A stretch of 64,000 nt of DNA, taken from the NCBI RefSeq assembly GCF_016907955.1, contig NZ_JAFBCX010000001.1, positions 744,001-808,000 on the forward strand, in the 5' to 3' direction. The notes under the pieces are model-generated. The model saw only the letters and a list, made by a program, of their open reading frames with translations, had not been told where the DNA came from and did not search any database. Below, one piece after another: positions 40,844 through 50,073 of the stretch (positions within the stretch are counted from its first letter, which is position 1; each line of letters begins with the position of its first letter). Position numbers and translations under genes: made by a program. This DNA comes from Lentzea nigeriaca. GTDB taxonomy: Bacteria > Actinomycetota > Actinomycetes > Mycobacteriales > Pseudonocardiaceae.

Positions 40844-43800
40844 ATGGTGGCTCAGCAGTCGCGTCTCGTGCGAGTGCTTGTGATCACGGCGTTAATCGCA
40901 TCCACGATGTTCGTCCTTGGCGTGTTCAACGCTCCGAAAGCAAACGCGGCCCCCTGTGACTTCCCGGTCACCAACAAGGTCGCGTGCGAGAACACGCAGA
41001 CCGGTGCCGACAACTGGCAGGCCCAGTACCGGGACGACGCGATCCTCGGCTACACCACCGACATCAGCTACACACCCGGCCAGACCGTCAGCTTCAAGAT
41101 GCTGACGTCGGCGTCGTCCTACAAGCTCGACATCTACCGGCTCGGCTGGTACTCGGGCAAGGGCGCGCGGTACATGGGCACGGTCAACCGCAACACCCCG
41201 CAGAACCAGCCACCATGTCTGCGGGACGGGCCGACCGCGCTCATCGACTGCGGCAACTGGGCCGTGTCCGTGACGTGGAACATCCCCGCCACCGCGGTGT
41301 CCGGCATCTACTACGCGCGCCTGACGCGCAACGACACCGGCGCGGAGAACGAGATCGTGTTCGTCGTCCGCGACGACACGTCCACGTCCAAGATCTTCTT
41401 CCAGACCTCCGACGCCACCTGGGTCGCCTACAACCGTTACGGCGGCAACAGCCTCTACTTCGGTGACGGCCCCGGCCAGGGCGGCTCGTCGTACAAGGTC
41501 AGCTACAACCGCCCCTACACCGGCGGCGACGGCGACGAGAACTTCATCTTCAACGCCGAGTACCCGATGCTGAGGTTCCTGGAGCGCAACGGGTACGACG
41601 TCAGCTACACGACCGACATGGACTCGGCCCGGCGCGGCAACCTGATCAAGAACCACAAGGTGTTCATGGCCGTCGGCCACGACGAGTACTGGTCGAACGA
41701 GCAGGTGGCCAACGTGACGGCGGCGCGGGACGCCGGCGTGCACATGGCGTTCCTGACCGGCAACGAGATCTTCTGGAAGACCCGCTGGGAGAAGAGCATC
41801 GACTCGTCCCAGACGGACTGGCGCACGATCGCCTGCTTCAAGGAGACCAAGGGCACCCAGAGCGACGGCCTGAACGACTGGACCGGCACGTGGCGCGACC
41901 CGCGCTACAGCCCGCCGCAGGACGGCGGCAGGCCGGAGAACGCGTTGCTGGGCAACATGTTCACCGTCAACGGCCGCCGCGAGGACTCGCTGCAGGTGCC
42001 GGCCGCGTACGGGAAGATGCGGCTCTGGCGCAACACCGACCTGCAGAACATGGTCTCGGGCACCACGTACACGTTCCAGCCCGGCACGCTGGGCTACGAG
42101 TGGAACACCGTGTACGACAACGGGTACCAGCCCGCCGGTGTCGCCCAGCTGTCGCGCACGACGGTGAACCTCGACGGCTACTACGCGCTGAAGAACTACG
42201 GCGACGAGTACGGCGGCGGCCCCGAGACGCACGCGATCACCTACTACCGCGCGCCTTCCGGTGCGCTGGTGTTCGGCGCGGGCACCGTCCAGTGGGCGTG
42301 GGGCGTGGACGACGAACACGCGTTCCTCACCAACACGCCGACGTCGGACAAGCGGATCAAGCAGGCGACCGTCAACTTCCTCGCGGACATGGGCGTGCAG
42401 CCCTACCAGCTGTGGGGAGCCGATCAGCTCGTCATCTCCGGCGCCATCAACGACAACGCCGCACCCGGCGTGCAGATCACGAACCTGCCGACGCAGTCCA
42501 CGGTCGGCCAGCCGTACACGTTCAGCGGGACCGTGATCGACGCGTCCGGCAAGGTCGCGGGCGTCGAGGTCTCGACCGACGGCGGCACCCGCTGGCACTA
42601 CGCCGACTGGCAGGCCGGTCAGACGACGTGGAGCTACACCTACACGCCGTCGCAGTCCGGCACCGCGTCGCTGAAGGTGCGCGCGGTCGACGACTCGCTG
42701 AACCTGTCCACGCCCGTGCAGGCGACGCCGAACGTGGCCGCCCGCACCTGCCCGTGCGGCATGTTCTCCGGCCAGGAGGTCCCGAAGGTCGTCTCCGCCA
42801 ACGACACCTCGCAGCTCGAGCTCGGCGTGAAGTGGCGTGCCGCGAGCAACGGCTACGTCCGCGGCGTGAAGTTCTACAAGGGCACCGGCAACACCGGCAC
42901 GCACACCGGGTCGCTGTGGTCCGCGAACGGCGACCTGCTCGCCTCCGGCACGTTCACCAACGAGTCGCCGACGGGCTGGCAGACGCTGCTGTTCCCGTCG
43001 CCGATCGCGGTGACCGCCAACACGACCTACGTGGTCTCGTACTACACGCCGACCGGCCACTTCGCGTACGACACCGGCGGGTTCTTCAACCAGCAGGCGT
43101 ACATGGAACCCGTCACCGGGCTGAAGTCCGGTGTGGACGGTCCGAACGGCGTGTTCCGCTTCGGCGCCGGGTTCCCGAACAGCTCGTTCGACGACACCAA
43201 CTACTGGGTCGACGTGGTGTGGGCGGCTGACCCCGGTCCCGACACCCGCGCGCCGATCCAGACCGCGATGTCGCCGGTGTCCAACGCTGGTTCGGTCGCT
43301 CTCAACACCACCGTGTCCGGCACGTTCGACGAGAACGTGACGCTGACCTCGGCGCAGGTCACGGTGACCGGCCCGGCCGGTGCCGTCAGCGGCACGAAGA
43401 CGTTGTCCGCCGACGCCCGCACGGTGACGTTCACGCCGTCGACCCCGCTCGCGGCCGCCACGTCCTACACGGTCACGATGAAGGCCGCGGACGCGTCGAA
43501 CAACATGTCCACGCAGTCGAACTGGACGTTCACGACCGGATCGCCACGACCGGCGACGTGTCCGTGCACCGTCTGGGACGACTTCGCGGCACCCGCGGTG
43601 GTCGACGCCGGTGACACGAGCCAGGTCGAGGTCGGCACCAAGGTCCGCTTCGACGGCAAGGGCGAGGTGCTCGGCGTCCGCTTCTACAAGGGCACCGGCA
43701 ACACCGGCACGCACACCGGTTCACTGTGGACCTCGTCGGGCCAGCTGCTCGCCCAGGGCACGTTCTCCGGTGAGACCACGTCCGGCTGGCAGAAGCTGAT

Positions 43801-45625
43801 GTTCAACTCGCCGGTCCAGGTGCAGGCGAACACGACCTACGTCGTGTCGTACTACGCGCCGAACGGCCGGTACTCGGTCAGCTCCGGCTACTTCAACGGC
43901 CAGGGCGCGGACTACCAGTCGCTGCACGCGATCGCGAACGGCGTGGACGGCGGCAACGGCGTCTACCGCTACGGCAGCGGCGGCGGGTTCCCGAACTCGT
44001 CGTACAACGCGACCAACTACTGGGTCGACGTCATCTACCGCAACGGCCTGAACGGCGACACCACGCCGCCGTCGCTGACGAACCGCACGCCGGCCGTCGA
44101 CGCGACGAACGTGGGTCTGCAGTCCACGCTGACGGCGACGTTCAACGAACCGGTCGACCCGGCGTCGGCGCAGATCTGGCTGACCGATCCCAAGGGCGCC
44201 AAGCTGTCCGGCTCGGTCTCGTTGTCGCCCGACCAGAAGACGGTGACGTGGACGCCCGCCGGCAAGCTCGTGCCCGGCACGCGGTACCAGGCGCACATCG
44301 GTATCGCCGACGTCAACGGCATCGCGATGCCGACGCCCGCGGAGTGGGGCTTCACGACCACGACCACTCCGACCTGTCCGTGTTCGCTGTTCAGCACGGC
44401 CACGGAGCCGACGGTGACGTCGTCCGACGACACCGGCGCGTACGAACTGGGTGTGCGGTTCACGTCGCAGCAGTCCGGCCAGATCACCGGTGTCCGGTTC
44501 TACAAGGGCTCCGGCAACACCGGCACGCACACGGGCTCGCTGTGGAGCGCCTCCGGTCAGCGCCTCGCGACCGGCACGTTCAGCGGTGAGACGGCGACCG
44601 GCTGGCAGACGCTGACGTTTGCCCAGCCGGTGGTAGTGAGCGCCGGGCAGACCTACACCGCGTCGTACACGACCACCACCGGGCACTACGCGGTGAACGG
44701 CGGGTACTTCGCGACCGGTCCGGTGAACTCGGCACCGCTGACGGCACCGCAGGAGCAGAATGGCGTGTTCGTGCCGGGCTCCGGGTTCCCGACGATGACG
44801 TACGGCTCCGGCAACTACTGGGTCGACGTCGTCTACCAGCCGAACGCGGACAACGACGCCCCGGTGCTGCAGTCGCACACGCCGCTGTCCGGAGCGTCCG
44901 AAGTGGACCTGACGTCGGTGATCACCGCGTCGTTCAACGAGGCCGTCGACCTCAACGGCGCGCAGTTCACGGTCAGCGACCCCGGTGGCGCCCGCATCGC
45001 CGGCACGCTGGCGTTGTCGCCGGACGGCAGGATGGTCACGTTCACGCCCGCGGCCAGGCTCGCCGCGTCCACTGTGTACTCGGTGTCGGTGAAGATGTCC
45101 GACACGTTCGGCAACGTGATGGCGAACCCGGTCACGTGGTCGTTCACCTCGTCGACGACGCAGACCTGTCCGTGCTCGCTGTTCAGCGCGGCGACCGTGC
45201 CGACGGTGACGTCCGCCGACGACACCGGCGCGTACGAGCTGGGCGTGAAGTTCACCTCCACGGCCAACGGCCAGATCACGGCGGTGAAGTTCTACAAGGG
45301 TGCGGGCAACACCGGCACCCACACCGGATCGCTCTGGTCCGCGGACGGCACCCGTCTGGCGACCGGCACGTTCTCGAACGAGACCGAGTCGGGCTGGCAG
45401 ACGCTGACGTTCTCGTCGCCGGTGTCGATCACGGCGGGAACCACTTACGTGGCCTCGTACACGACGACCACGGGTCGCTACGCGGTGAACGCCGGCTACT
45501 TCGGCACGGTGACCTCGCCGCCGCTGGGTGCCACGGCGTCGGCGGGTGTGTTCACCGCCGGGTCCGGGTTCCCGACGACGAGCTACAACGGTGGCAACTA
45601 CTGGGTCGACGTGGTGTTCCAGTGA
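40844..45625 (+). CDS. large secreted protein: DMFase-beta-like N-terminus, Ig-like domains and four DUF4082 repeats
   Basis: A 1593-residue exported protein. A signal peptide covers residues 1-35 (VLVITALIASTMFVLGVFNAPKANAA). Residues about 40-530 resemble the N,N-dimethylformamidase beta-subunit-like domain (LDIYRLGWYSGKGARYMG, VFMAVGHDEYWSNEQ, FLTGNEIFWKTRW). An Ig-like domain follows, then four DUF4082 units alternating with SbsA/Big_5-type Ig domains (TPSLTNRTP-like, FNEPVDPASAQI). DUF4082 is often found on glycan-active or surface proteins, so polysaccharide binding or modification is plausible. It is coupled by GTGA to the acetyltransferase gene. Confidence 0.82.
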   Translation: MVAQQSRLVRVLVITALIASTMFVLGVFNAPKANAAPCDFPVTNKVACENTQTGADNWQAQYRDDAILGYTTDISYTPGQTVSFKMLTSASSYKLDIYRLGWYSGKGARYMGTVNRNTPQNQPPCLRDGPTALIDCGNWAVSVTWNIPATAVSGIYYARLTRNDTGAENEIVFVVRDDTSTSKIFFQTSDATWVAYNRYGGNSLYFGDGPGQGGSSYKVSYNRPYTGGDGDENFIFNAEYPMLRFLERNGYDVSYTTDMDSARRGNLIKNHKVFMAVGHDEYWSNEQVANVTAARDAGVHMAFLTGNEIFWKTRWEKSIDSSQTDWRTIACFKETKGTQSDGLNDWTGTWRDPRYSPPQDGGRPENALLGNMFTVNGRREDSLQVPAAYGKMRLWRNTDLQNMVSGTTYTFQPGTLGYEWNTVYDNGYQPAGVAQLSRTTVNLDGYYALKNYGDEYGGGPETHAITYYRAPSGALVFGAGTVQWAWGVDDEHAFLTNTPTSDKRIKQATVNFLADMGVQPYQLWGADQLVISGAINDNAAPGVQITNLPTQSTVGQPYTFSGTVIDASGKVAGVEVSTDGGTRWHYADWQAGQTTWSYTYTPSQSGTASLKVRAVDDSLNLSTPVQATPNVAARTCPCGMFSGQEVPKVVSANDTSQLELGVKWRAASNGYVRGVKFYKGTGNTGTHTGSLWSANGDLLASGTFTNESPTGWQTLLFPSPIAVTANTTYVVSYYTPTGHFAYDTGGFFNQQAYMEPVTGLKSGVDGPNGVFRFGAGFPNSSFDDTNYWVDVVWAADPGPDTRAPIQTAMSPVSNAGSVALNTTVSGTFDENVTLTSAQVTVTGPAGAVSGTKTLSADARTVTFTPSTPLAAATSYTVTMKAADASNNMSTQSNWTFTTGSPRPATCPCTVWDDFAAPAVVDAGDTSQVEVGTKVRFDGKGEVLGVRFYKGTGNTGTHTGSLWTSSGQLLAQGTFSGETTSGWQKLMFNSPVQVQANTTYVVSYYAPNGRYSVSSGYFNGQGADYQSLHAIANGVDGGNGVYRYGSGGGFPNSSYNATNYWVDVIYRNGLNGDTTPPSLTNRTPAVDATNVGLQSTLTATFNEPVDPASAQIWLTDPKGAKLSGSVSLSPDQKTVTWTPAGKLVPGTRYQAHIGIADVNGIAMPTPAEWGFTTTTTPTCPCSLFSTATEPTVTSSDDTGAYELGVRFTSQQSGQITGVRFYKGSGNTGTHTGSLWSASGQRLATGTFSGETATGWQTLTFAQPVVVSAGQTYTASYTTTTGHYAVNGGYFATGPVNSAPLTAPQEQNGVFVPGSGFPTMTYGSGNYWVDVVYQPNADNDAPVLQSHTPLSGASEVDLTSVITASFNEAVDLNGAQFTVSDPGGARIAGTLALSPDGRMVTFTPAARLAASTVYSVSVKMSDTFGNVMANPVTWSFTSSTTQTCPCSLFSAATVPTVTSADDTGAYELGVKFTSTANGQITAVKFYKGAGNTGTHTGSLWSADGTRLATGTFSNETESGWQTLTFSSPVSITAGTTYVASYTTTTGRYAVNAGYFGTVTSPPLGATASAGVFTAGSGFPTTSYNGGNYWVDVVFQ
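42749..45622 (+). repeat. four DUF4082 coding repeats
   Basis: Units at 42749-43222, 43559-44038, 44375-44836 and 45167-45622, each running from a CPC motif to YWVDVxx. The segment encoding FYKGxGNTGTHTGSLW is nearly identical in all four at protein level and very close at DNA level. The repeat period is about 790-816 bp, including the Ig-like spacer. Confidence 0.85.
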
Positions 45626-46269
45626 CACCACAGCCATTGCTGCTGATCGGGGCAGGTGGACTCGCCCGCGAGGTGCTCGCGGCGGTCCGCCTTCTCCCGG
45701 ACGTCTGGAACCCCGTCGGGGCGCTGGACGACACCGCCGCCCTGCACGGCACCCTGATCGACGGGGTGCCCGTGCTGGGCGGGATCTCGCGGCTGGCTGA
45801 GCATCCGGACGCGGCCGTCCTGTGTTGTGTGGCGAACGCGCGCCGGCCGCTGTCCCGCTTGTCGTTGGTGTCACGGCTGGGGCTGCCGGACGAGCGATGG
45901 GCGACCGTCGTGCATCCGGCGGTCGTCACGTCCGGTGCGACGCTGGGCTGTGGCACGGTTCTGCTGGCGGGTGTCGTGATCACGACCCCGCTGTCGATCG
46001 GCCGGCACGTGGTGGCGATGCCCCACGTGCTGATCACCCACGACGACGAGGTGTCGGACGGCGTCACGTTCGCCGGCCGCGCCTCGCTCGGGGGCTCGGT
46101 GTTCGTAGGGGAGTCCGCGTACCTGGGACAGGGAGCCATGGTGCGCGAGGGATGCAAAATCGGCGCCGGTGCCGTGGTGGGCATGGGAGCCGTTGTCCTG
46201 CAGGACGTTCCGGCAGGAGAGACGTGGGCCGGCGTGCCGGCCCGCCCGTTGCGTGGGGAGAGCGCGTGA
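45622..46269 (+). CDS. PglD/NeuD-like sugar O/N-acetyltransferase (left-handed beta-helix)
   Basis: A 215-residue protein. The N-terminal PglD-type Rossmann part reads LLLIGAGGLAREVLAAV, and the hexapeptide-repeat helix reads VVHPAVVTSGATLGCGTVLLAGVVITTPLSIGRHV...GAVVGMGAVVLQDV. A conserved His (THDDEVSDG region) is the likely base. It would acetylate the amino sugar made by a DegT enzyme. Its GTG overlaps the secreted-protein stop, and its own TGA overlaps the next GTG, in one tightly coupled run. Confidence 0.87.
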   Translation: MTPQPLLLIGAGGLAREVLAAVRLLPDVWNPVGALDDTAALHGTLIDGVPVLGGISRLAEHPDAAVLCCVANARRPLSRLSLVSRLGLPDERWATVVHPAVVTSGATLGCGTVLLAGVVITTPLSIGRHVVAMPHVLITHDDEVSDGVTFAGRASLGGSVFVGESAYLGQGAMVREGCKIGAGAVVGMGAVVLQDVPAGETWAGVPARPLRGESA

Positions 46270-47348
46270 TCGAGATTCCGCTGGTGGACCTGCGTGCCCA
46301 GCACGAGCAGGTGGCCGACGAGGTGGCCGACGGCTGGGCAGAGGTGCTCAAGACGACAGCCTTCATCAACGGCCCGCAGGTCGCCCGGTTCGAGTCGGAG
46401 TTCGCCGCCTACCAGGAAGTTCCGCACGCGATCGGTGTCGGCAACGGCACCGACGCGATCGAGCTCGCGTTGCGTGCGCTCGGTGTGGGCCATGGTGACG
46501 AGGTCGTGTTGCCCGCCAACACCTTCATCGCCACGGCCGAGGCCGTGGCCCGGTGCGGCGCCACGCCGGTGCTGGTGGACTGCGTGGACGACACGTTGCT
46601 GATCGACGCGTCGCAGGTGTCCTCCGCGGTCACTTCGCGCACCAAGGCCGTTGTGCCGGTGCACCTCTACGGTCAGGCGGCGCCGGTCGAGCTGATCACC
46701 GGTGTGCCGGTGGTCGAGGACGCCGCGCAGGCCCAGGGTGCGCGCCGCAACGGTGTGGCCGTCGGTGGCCTCGGTGTCGCCGCCGCGACCTCGTTCTACC
46801 CCGGCAAGAACCTCGGCGCGTACGGCGACAGCGGTGCGGTGCTCACCACGTCCGACGCGATCGCCGAGTCCGTGAAGCTGCTGCGCGAGCACGGTTCGCC
46901 GCGCAAGTACGAGCACCCGGTGCTCGGCTTCAACAGCCGCCTCGACACGCTGCAGGCCGTGGTGCTGTCCGCGAAGCTGCGCCGGCTGGAGGCCTGGAAC
47001 CAGGCCCGTCGCGCGGCCGCGGCCAGGTACACCGAGATGCTGGCGGACGTCGAGCGCGTGCGGGTTCCCGTGGTGCTGGACGGCAACCTGCCGGTGTGGC
47101 ACCTCTACGTCGTGCGCGTGCCGGACCGCGACCGCGTGCTGTCCTCGTTGCACGCCGCCGGAATCGGCGCGGGCATCCACTACCCGACGCCGCTGCACAA
47201 GACCGGCGCGTTCGGTCACCTGGGCGGCTCGTTCCCGGTCGCCGAGCAGTCCGCCGCGGAGCTGCTGTCGCTACCGTTGTTCCCGGAGATCACCGAGTCG
47301 CAGCAGACTCGTGTGGTGGAGGCACTGACGGAGGCCCTGAATGACTGA
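46266..47348 (+). CDS. DegT/DnrJ/EryC1 sugar aminotransferase (second copy, WlbC/WbpE-like)
   Basis: A 360-residue PLP enzyme starting at GTG 46266. Features are IPLVDLRAQHEQV, NGTDAIELALRALGVGHGDEVVLPANTFIATAEAV, VVEDAAQAQGA and SFYPGKNLGAYGDSGAV with the PLP lysine. The SFYPGKNLGA form matches 3-amino sugar transaminases (WlbC, WbpE, FdtB). It would aminate the C3-keto product of the Gfo/Idh dehydrogenase. It overlaps the WbpD-like acetyltransferase gene by 8 bases. Confidence 0.9.
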   Translation: MIEIPLVDLRAQHEQVADEVADGWAEVLKTTAFINGPQVARFESEFAAYQEVPHAIGVGNGTDAIELALRALGVGHGDEVVLPANTFIATAEAVARCGATPVLVDCVDDTLLIDASQVSSAVTSRTKAVVPVHLYGQAAPVELITGVPVVEDAAQAQGARRNGVAVGGLGVAAATSFYPGKNLGAYGDSGAVLTTSDAIAESVKLLREHGSPRKYEHPVLGFNSRLDTLQAVVLSAKLRRLEAWNQARRAAAARYTEMLADVERVRVPVVLDGNLPVWHLYVVRVPDRDRVLSSLHAAGIGAGIHYPTPLHKTGAFGHLGGSFPVAEQSAAELLSLPLFPEITESQQTRVVEALTEALND

Positions 47349-47916
47349 CGCGGCGACGAGCGGTGTGCGCGTGCACCCCCAAGGGCTGTGCGAGTCTTCC
47401 GATGTCGGCGACGGCACCCGCGTGTGGGCGTTCGCGCACGTGTTGCCGGGCGCCCGCATCGGCCGTGACTGCAACATCTGCGACGGCGCGTTCGTCGAGT
47501 CGCGCGCGGTGCTGGGCGACAACGTGACGGTGAAGAACGGCACGCTGGTGTTCGACGGCGTGACGTGCGAGGACGACGTGTTCCTCGGCCCGAACGTGTT
47601 GTTCACCAACGACCTCAGGCCTCGCGCGCACATCAAGAAGACCGGCGACGCCCTGGAGACCACCCTGGTCCGCCGCGGCGCGACGCTCGGCGCGGGCACG
47701 GTCGTCGTGTGCGGCACGGAGATCGGCGAGCACGCGTTCGCCGCGGCCGGTTCGGTGATCACACGCTCGGTGCCCGCCCACGCGTTCGTGGCTGGCAACC
47801 CGGCGGTCGTGAAGGGATGGGTCTGCGCGTGCGGCGCGCGGCTCTCAGACGATCTCTCGTGCCCGGAATGCGGTTCCAGGCACGAGCAGACCCCGGACGG
47901 TCTGAAAGCCGTCTAG
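47341..47916 (+). CDS. WbpD/WlbB-like N-acetyltransferase with C-terminal zinc-ribbon-like tail
   Basis: A 191-residue hexapeptide-repeat acetyltransferase: VWAFAHVLPGARIGRDCNICDGAFVESRAVLGDNVTVKNG, FLGPNVLFTNDLRPRA, then AGTVVVCGTEIGEHAFAAAGSVITRSVP. This matches UDP-3-amino-glucuronate N-acetyltransferases. The C-terminus has CACGARL and CPECGS, a zinc-ribbon-like addition seen in some homologues. With the Gfo/Idh and DegT enzymes it gives a coherent WbpB-E-D amino-sugar route. A terminator follows 10 bases later. Confidence 0.88.
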   Translation: MTDAATSGVRVHPQGLCESSDVGDGTRVWAFAHVLPGARIGRDCNICDGAFVESRAVLGDNVTVKNGTLVFDGVTCEDDVFLGPNVLFTNDLRPRAHIKKTGDALETTLVRRGATLGAGTVVVCGTEIGEHAFAAAGSVITRSVPAHAFVAGNPAVVKGWVCACGARLSDDLSCPECGSRHEQTPDGLKAV

Positions 47917-47926
47917 AGCATGTGTG

Positions 47927-47958
47927 AGGCCGCCGCAGCCCCAGCTTCGGCGGCCTTT
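47927..47958 (+). terminator. intrinsic terminator of the first exopolysaccharide unit
   Basis: AGGCCGCCG and CGGCGGCCT form a 9-bp stem with a 12-base loop followed by TTT. It is also just past the stop of the convergent gene, so it probably works in both directions. Confidence 0.75.
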
Positions 47959-47961
47959 CCG

Positions 47962-48705
47962 CTACTCGGGTTCCCACTCCACGAGCCGGTCCAGCACCCG
48001 AACGTCGCCGTCCAGCTTCAACGACTCCGGCTGCGTGCGGCCGTAGAACCACAACAGGAAATCGCGGGCCGGGCCGTGCACGGTGGCATCAGGCTCGTCC
48101 TCGGTCACGGCGCCGTGCCGCGCACCGCCGGCGTCGAGCCAGATCCGCCACGAACGGCCCTCCGTGACGTGGTAGTCGAGGACAGCGGGTTCGTGCGGCC
48201 AGGCGCTCGTCGTGGCGACGCAGGTGGACAGGAACTCGTCGACGCCGTCGAGCGCGATCTCGTCCGGCAGCGGCTGCGGATCGCCCGCGGTGAGCTGCGC
48301 GTCGTAGGTGTGCATCGTGATCTCCTGGAGCTGGCGCCGTGCCGCGGCACCGCTGGTCTGCGGTGACTGCGAATCACCCCAGGGGGTCCAGCAACCGCGG
48401 TCGGGGCCGGCCGCCTCCAGCGCGTTCAGCAGCTCCCGCGTGGACTCGGCCATCCACGCCACCGCGGCATCGCGCTCCCGCGGGGCGACCGCGGGAGTCC
48501 TGGCCGGAGGAGCGGAAGCAGGCCCAGCGGCGACGATGGCGGCCCACTTGCGGCGGCCGTCGCCCAGGTGCTGCACGAGGTCGTACAGCGTCCACTCAGG
48601 ACAGCTGGGCACCTGCGCGTCGAGGTCGGATGAGGCGACCGCGGCGCAGAACGCGGCGGTTCGCTCGTCGATCAGCCGCAGGAGGTCGGGAAACATCAGT
48701 TGCAC
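47962..48705 (-). CDS. maleylpyruvate isomerase / DinB-like family protein (mycothiol-dependent type)
   Basis: A 247-residue protein of the MDMPI/DinB-like family. The N-terminal four-helix part has CPEWTLYDLVQHLGDGRRKWA, with a typical metal-binding His, and QEITMHTYDAQLTAGDPQPLPDEIALDGVDEFL in the middle. The C-terminal part matches the MDMPI_C domain (HVTEGRSWRIW...TVHGPARDFLLWFYGR). Enzymes of this family use mycothiol as cofactor. It is an insertion relative to the glycan theme and probably unrelated to it. GTG 48705 or ATG 48696 is the start. Confidence 0.88.
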   Translation of the reverse strand: MQLMFPDLLRLIDERTAAFCAAVASSDLDAQVPSCPEWTLYDLVQHLGDGRRKWAAIVAAGPASAPPARTPAVAPRERDAAVAWMAESTRELLNALEAAGPDRGCWTPWGDSQSPQTSGAAARRQLQEITMHTYDAQLTAGDPQPLPDEIALDGVDEFLSTCVATTSAWPHEPAVLDYHVTEGRSWRIWLDAGGARHGAVTEDEPDATVHGPARDFLLWFYGRTQPESLKLDGDVRVLDRLVEWEPE

Positions 48706-48747
48706 CGCGGCTGTCTACCACCCCGAGTGGCGGCGCGACAGCGATTT

Positions 48748-50073
48748 TCAGCCGGCCCTGACCGGAGCCGCCCTGAGCGCGGCGGCCTGCTGCTTGGCGA
48801 TCCGCAGCAGTGCACCGGAAGCGCCGATCAGCAGGAACGACATCCCGGTCGCCACGCTGAAGCTGAGGATGTCGAACGTCGCGGCGCCCAGCGCGGACGT
48901 CAGCATCGCGCCCACCAGGCAGACCGCGAGCCCCCGCACGTTCTCGTCCTTCGACAGCGCACGGGCCCGCAGCGCCGCGAAGATGCCGCCGAGGAACAGC
49001 AGCGCGTAGGCGATCAGGCCCAGGTAGCCGTTCTCGATCATCGTCAGCAGGTACTGGTTGTCGAGGATCGTGTACTTCGACGGCAGGAACGTGCCGAACC
49101 CGCGGCCCAGCCACGGGTGTTTGGCGATCTCGAGCCACGCGCCGTCGTAGTCCTTGGTGCGGCCCTGGAACGACGGGTCGTCCTCGATGTTGGAGAACAT
49201 CGACGTCACCGTGCCGAGCAGGCCGGGCACGACGGCCGCCGCGCCACCCAGGAACACCGCGCCCACGCCGAGCAACGGCAGGCCGCGCCGGCGTGGCAGC
49301 AGCACGCCGAGCACGATGCCCGTCACCACCAGGCCGATGATCGCCGTGCGCGACAACGAGAGGATCGCCATCAGGCTGAGCAGCGAAAGTGCGCACCACC
49401 AGCGGCCCTGCGGCTCGCCGCGGTCGCGTGCCTGGAACACGAAGTGCGCCGCGAACGGCACGCCCAGCACGCACACCAGGCCGAACTCGATGGGGTGGTT
49501 CACCGTGCCCGCCGGGCGGAAGAAGATCGACCGCGACTCCAGCGCCGAGTAGCCGTTGTCCTGCACGCGCAGGCCGGGCAGCGTCACGTACGACGCCAGG
49601 TCGAGGCCGAGTCCGAACTGGATCAGGCCGATGAACGCGCCGAACGTCAGACAGCCCACCATCACCCGCATCAGGCGGCTCAGCCGTTCCCCGCTGCGGA
49701 CCGCGTCGCACACGAACACCGCGAGGGCCGCCATCGCCACGATCCTGATCAACGCGGAGTCCGACACCGACAGCTCGTCCGGCGGCAGGTAGCGGCGGGT
49801 GGCGATGGCGTACGTCGTGAGGTGCAGGATCACGTACACGGCGAGCAGCGTGCGGACCGCGTTGCGGCCCTTGGCCATCGCGAGGTGGTCGACGAGGTGC
49901 GCGGCGAACCACAGCACCGCGAGGCACAGCGCCACGAACAACGCCGGCGGCAGCGTGATCGGGACGAACGCGATGGTGAACCTGGCCGGGACGACGAGCA
50001 GGGCCAGGACGTAGAAGATCAGCAGGGTGGCGCCGTCGGCACGCTGCTCGGTCAGTCGTCTTTGGTCGGCCAT
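48748..50073 (-). CDS. O-antigen ligase/polymerase-like membrane protein (Wzy-like)
   Basis: A 441-residue protein with about 11-12 TM helices. The Wzy/WaaL family segment is visible: a periplasmic loop with NHPIEFGLVCVLGV, LLSLMAILSLSRTAIIGL, and a loop with WLEIAKHPWLGRGFGTFLPS followed by DNQYLLTMIENGYLGLIAY. It would polymerise or ligate the lipid-linked repeat units outside the membrane. It overlaps the Wzz-like gene by 22 bases, making a two-gene unit. Specificity is not readable. Confidence 0.87.
   Translation of the reverse strand: MADQRRLTEQRADGATLLIFYVLALLVVPARFTIAFVPITLPPALFVALCLAVLWFAAHLVDHLAMAKGRNAVRTLLAVYVILHLTTYAIATRRYLPPDELSVSDSALIRIVAMAALAVFVCDAVRSGERLSRLMRVMVGCLTFGAFIGLIQFGLGLDLASYVTLPGLRVQDNGYSALESRSIFFRPAGTVNHPIEFGLVCVLGVPFAAHFVFQARDRGEPQGRWWCALSLLSLMAILSLSRTAIIGLVVTGIVLGVLLPRRRGLPLLGVGAVFLGGAAAVVPGLLGTVTSMFSNIEDDPSFQGRTKDYDGAWLEIAKHPWLGRGFGTFLPSKYTILDNQYLLTMIENGYLGLIAYALLFLGGIFAALRARALSKDENVRGLAVCLVGAMLTSALGAATFDILSFSVATGMSFLLIGASGALLRIAKQQAAALRAAPVRAG

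Noticed and set aside
40892..43714. 940-codon minus-strand open frame
   Set aside because: It is antisense to the DUF4082 protein, whose signal peptide, domains and repeats are clear.
42749..45622. CRISPR-like or mobile repeats
   Set aside because: The repeats are in-frame coding DUF4082 units within one gene, about 800 bp apart.
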